DNA from: Anaerolineales bacterium
GTDB taxonomy: Bacteria; Chloroflexota; Anaerolineae; Anaerolineales; Villigracilaceae
Length of the DNA: 6,324 nucleotides
NCBI GenBank assembly: GCA_020847355.1
Contig: JADLCG010000103.1
Coordinates: forward strand, 1 to 6,324
Direction of reading: 5' to 3'
Shown here: piece by piece, positions 5,984 to 6,324 of the stretch
Layout of the letters: each line of letters begins with the position of its first letter
How positions within the stretch are numbered: the stretch's first letter is position 1
Translations under genes and position numbers: made by a program
The notes under the pieces: generated by a model
Seen by the model: only the letters and a program-made list of their open reading frames with translations
Database searches by the model: none
What the model was told of the DNA's origin: nothing

Positions 5984-6132
5984 TTTGTTTGCCTCCTTTT
6001 CTAAAGTTTTGTTGACCAGACTTCATTTTATGCGGCATATTCCCACATCCTTGATGTTATCTTGATAAATTGTAATAGACCTCTTGCAAAAGTAGTTGTA
6101 GGGCGGTTTCCCCCCGCGATGTATGTTTTTAT

Positions 6133-6267
6133 AATAGATGTTATCGGAAATAATTTTTCGGACGCGGATTGACGCGGAAAACGCGGATTTTTCTTCTTTA
6201 TCAGCGTTCATCGGCGTTTATCCGCGTCCTACAAAAGAACTTGGGCTTATTACCGATAAAGTCTATT
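6133..6267. repeat. MITE-like element of about 135 bp with terminal inverted repeats
   Basis: The ends 6133-6153 and 6247-6267 are inverted copies matching at 18 of 21 positions; the left end starts AATAGATGTTATCGG and the right end, complemented, AATAGACTTTATCGG. Between them lies a GC-rich hairpin (6160-6229). No coding frame and no clear target-site duplication are seen. The layout fits a non-autonomous miniature element or a REP-type palindromic repeat. Confidence 0.55.
6160..6229. repeat. GC-rich 70-bp hairpin built from ACGCGGA-type units
   Basis: Both ends read GGACGCGGAT when read inward on their own strand. The left arm carries three near-repeats of ACGCGGA (6162, 6172, 6181). The right arm, complemented, carries matching units (ACGCGGAT, ACGCCGAT, ACGCTGAT). 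The arms are about 30 bases with several mismatches, and the loop is a T-rich stretch near 6189-6199. Sequence of this style is scattered between genes in many environmental bacterial genomes and gives rise to spurious small protein predictions. Confidence 0.6.
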
Positions 6268-6271
6268 GCTT

Positions 6272-6324
6272 TCATGGCGTCTTCATCGCCAGTTCACAAC
6301 GTTGCTTGATAATGACTTCAAATC
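6272..6324 (-). CDS. Possible 3' end of a gene entering from the right edge
   Basis: On the minus strand a frame is open from the window edge to a TGA at 6272-6274, giving FEVIIKQRCELAMKTP. It looks amphipathic and protein-like but is far too short to identify. All that can be said is that a gene on this strand may end here, just before the repeat element. Confidence 0.25.
   Translation of the reverse strand, partial: FEVIIKQRCELAMKTP

Larger units (their letters stand above)
5984..6324. other. Intergenic region with stacked repeats and no convincing gene
   Basis: This stretch should hold the promoter of the AT-rich operon, but I see no good -35/-10 pair on the minus strand. The best is a CATAAAAT near 6027-6034 with no partner. 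TTATC-TT-GATAA at 6057-6068 is a small dyad that could be an operator. AATAGACCTCTTGCAAAAGT (6074-6093) resembles the end of an insertion sequence, but no matching opposite end is present. A short G/C-run module with GCGG and CCGC arms lies at about 6100-6120. The element at 6133-6267 is listed separately. A 62-codon minus-strand frame over this area is made of repeat sequence. Confidence 0.55.

Noticed and set aside
5754..6065. 103-codon plus-strand frame over the start of the propeller-like gene
   Set aside because: It is antisense to the signal-anchor coding region, has no ribosome site and reads as low-complexity leucine/serine sequence.
6023..6211. 62-codon minus-strand frame beginning MNADKEEKSAF
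   Set aside because: It is encoded mostly by the repeat hairpin and the G/C-run module, has no ribosome site, and is the kind of spurious protein such repeats produce.
6160..6229. Short spaced repeats considered as a CRISPR array
   Set aside because: The units are 7-12 bases, degenerate, and arranged as an inverted pair without regular spacers; no cas gene is present.

Overview
The window looks like a piece of a bacterial chromosome, most likely from Chloroflexota (Anaerolineae-like). That assignment is an inference. It rests on a bacillopeptidase-F-like subtilase fused to a membrane domain, Pro/Thr-rich linkers behind signal peptides, and a ConA/LamG-like C-terminal domain ending of a kind common in secreted proteins of that group. 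No rRNA, tRNA or single-copy marker gene is present to settle it.

Left part (about 1-4080) is GC-rich; hand counts give 59 G+C per 100 at 2581-2680 and 46 per 100 at 3961-4060. A minus-strand two-gene operon encodes a YczE-family integral membrane protein (start 3108) and, one base after its stop, a 780-residue protease. The protease has about 11 membrane helices, then a propeptide-like domain, then a complete S8 subtilisin domain. A GNAT acetyltransferase is transcribed divergently (plus strand, to 3600) and ends at a perfect 28-bp palindromic terminator. The same terminator serves genes arriving on the minus strand, the nearest being the C-terminal half of a ConA-like lectin domain (3655-4062).

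Right part (about 4080-6130) is AT-rich (26 G+C per 100 at 4081-4180; 37 per 100 at 5101-5200). It holds a minus-strand operon of exported proteins that I cannot assign to known families: a 321-residue membrane-anchored, possibly propeller-like protein, a small Pro/Thr-rich secreted protein, a secreted protein of about 140 residues, and a signal-peptide start too short to stand alone. Three reading frames in this operon seem to break at or near short homopolymers. If the frames are restored, the gaps between the genes become 16, 13 and 19 bases, each filled by a Shine-Dalgarno sequence. The signal-peptide start runs out of frame into the lectin-domain remnant exactly where the base composition changes, so this looks like a recombination joint.

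The right edge (about 6070-6270) is intergenic and made of stacked repeats. Its main element is about 135 bp, with 21-bp imperfect terminal inverted repeats around a 70-bp GC-rich hairpin built from ACGCGGA-type units. The left edge (1-49) carries another GC-rich inverted repeat that can fold in two mutually exclusive ways.
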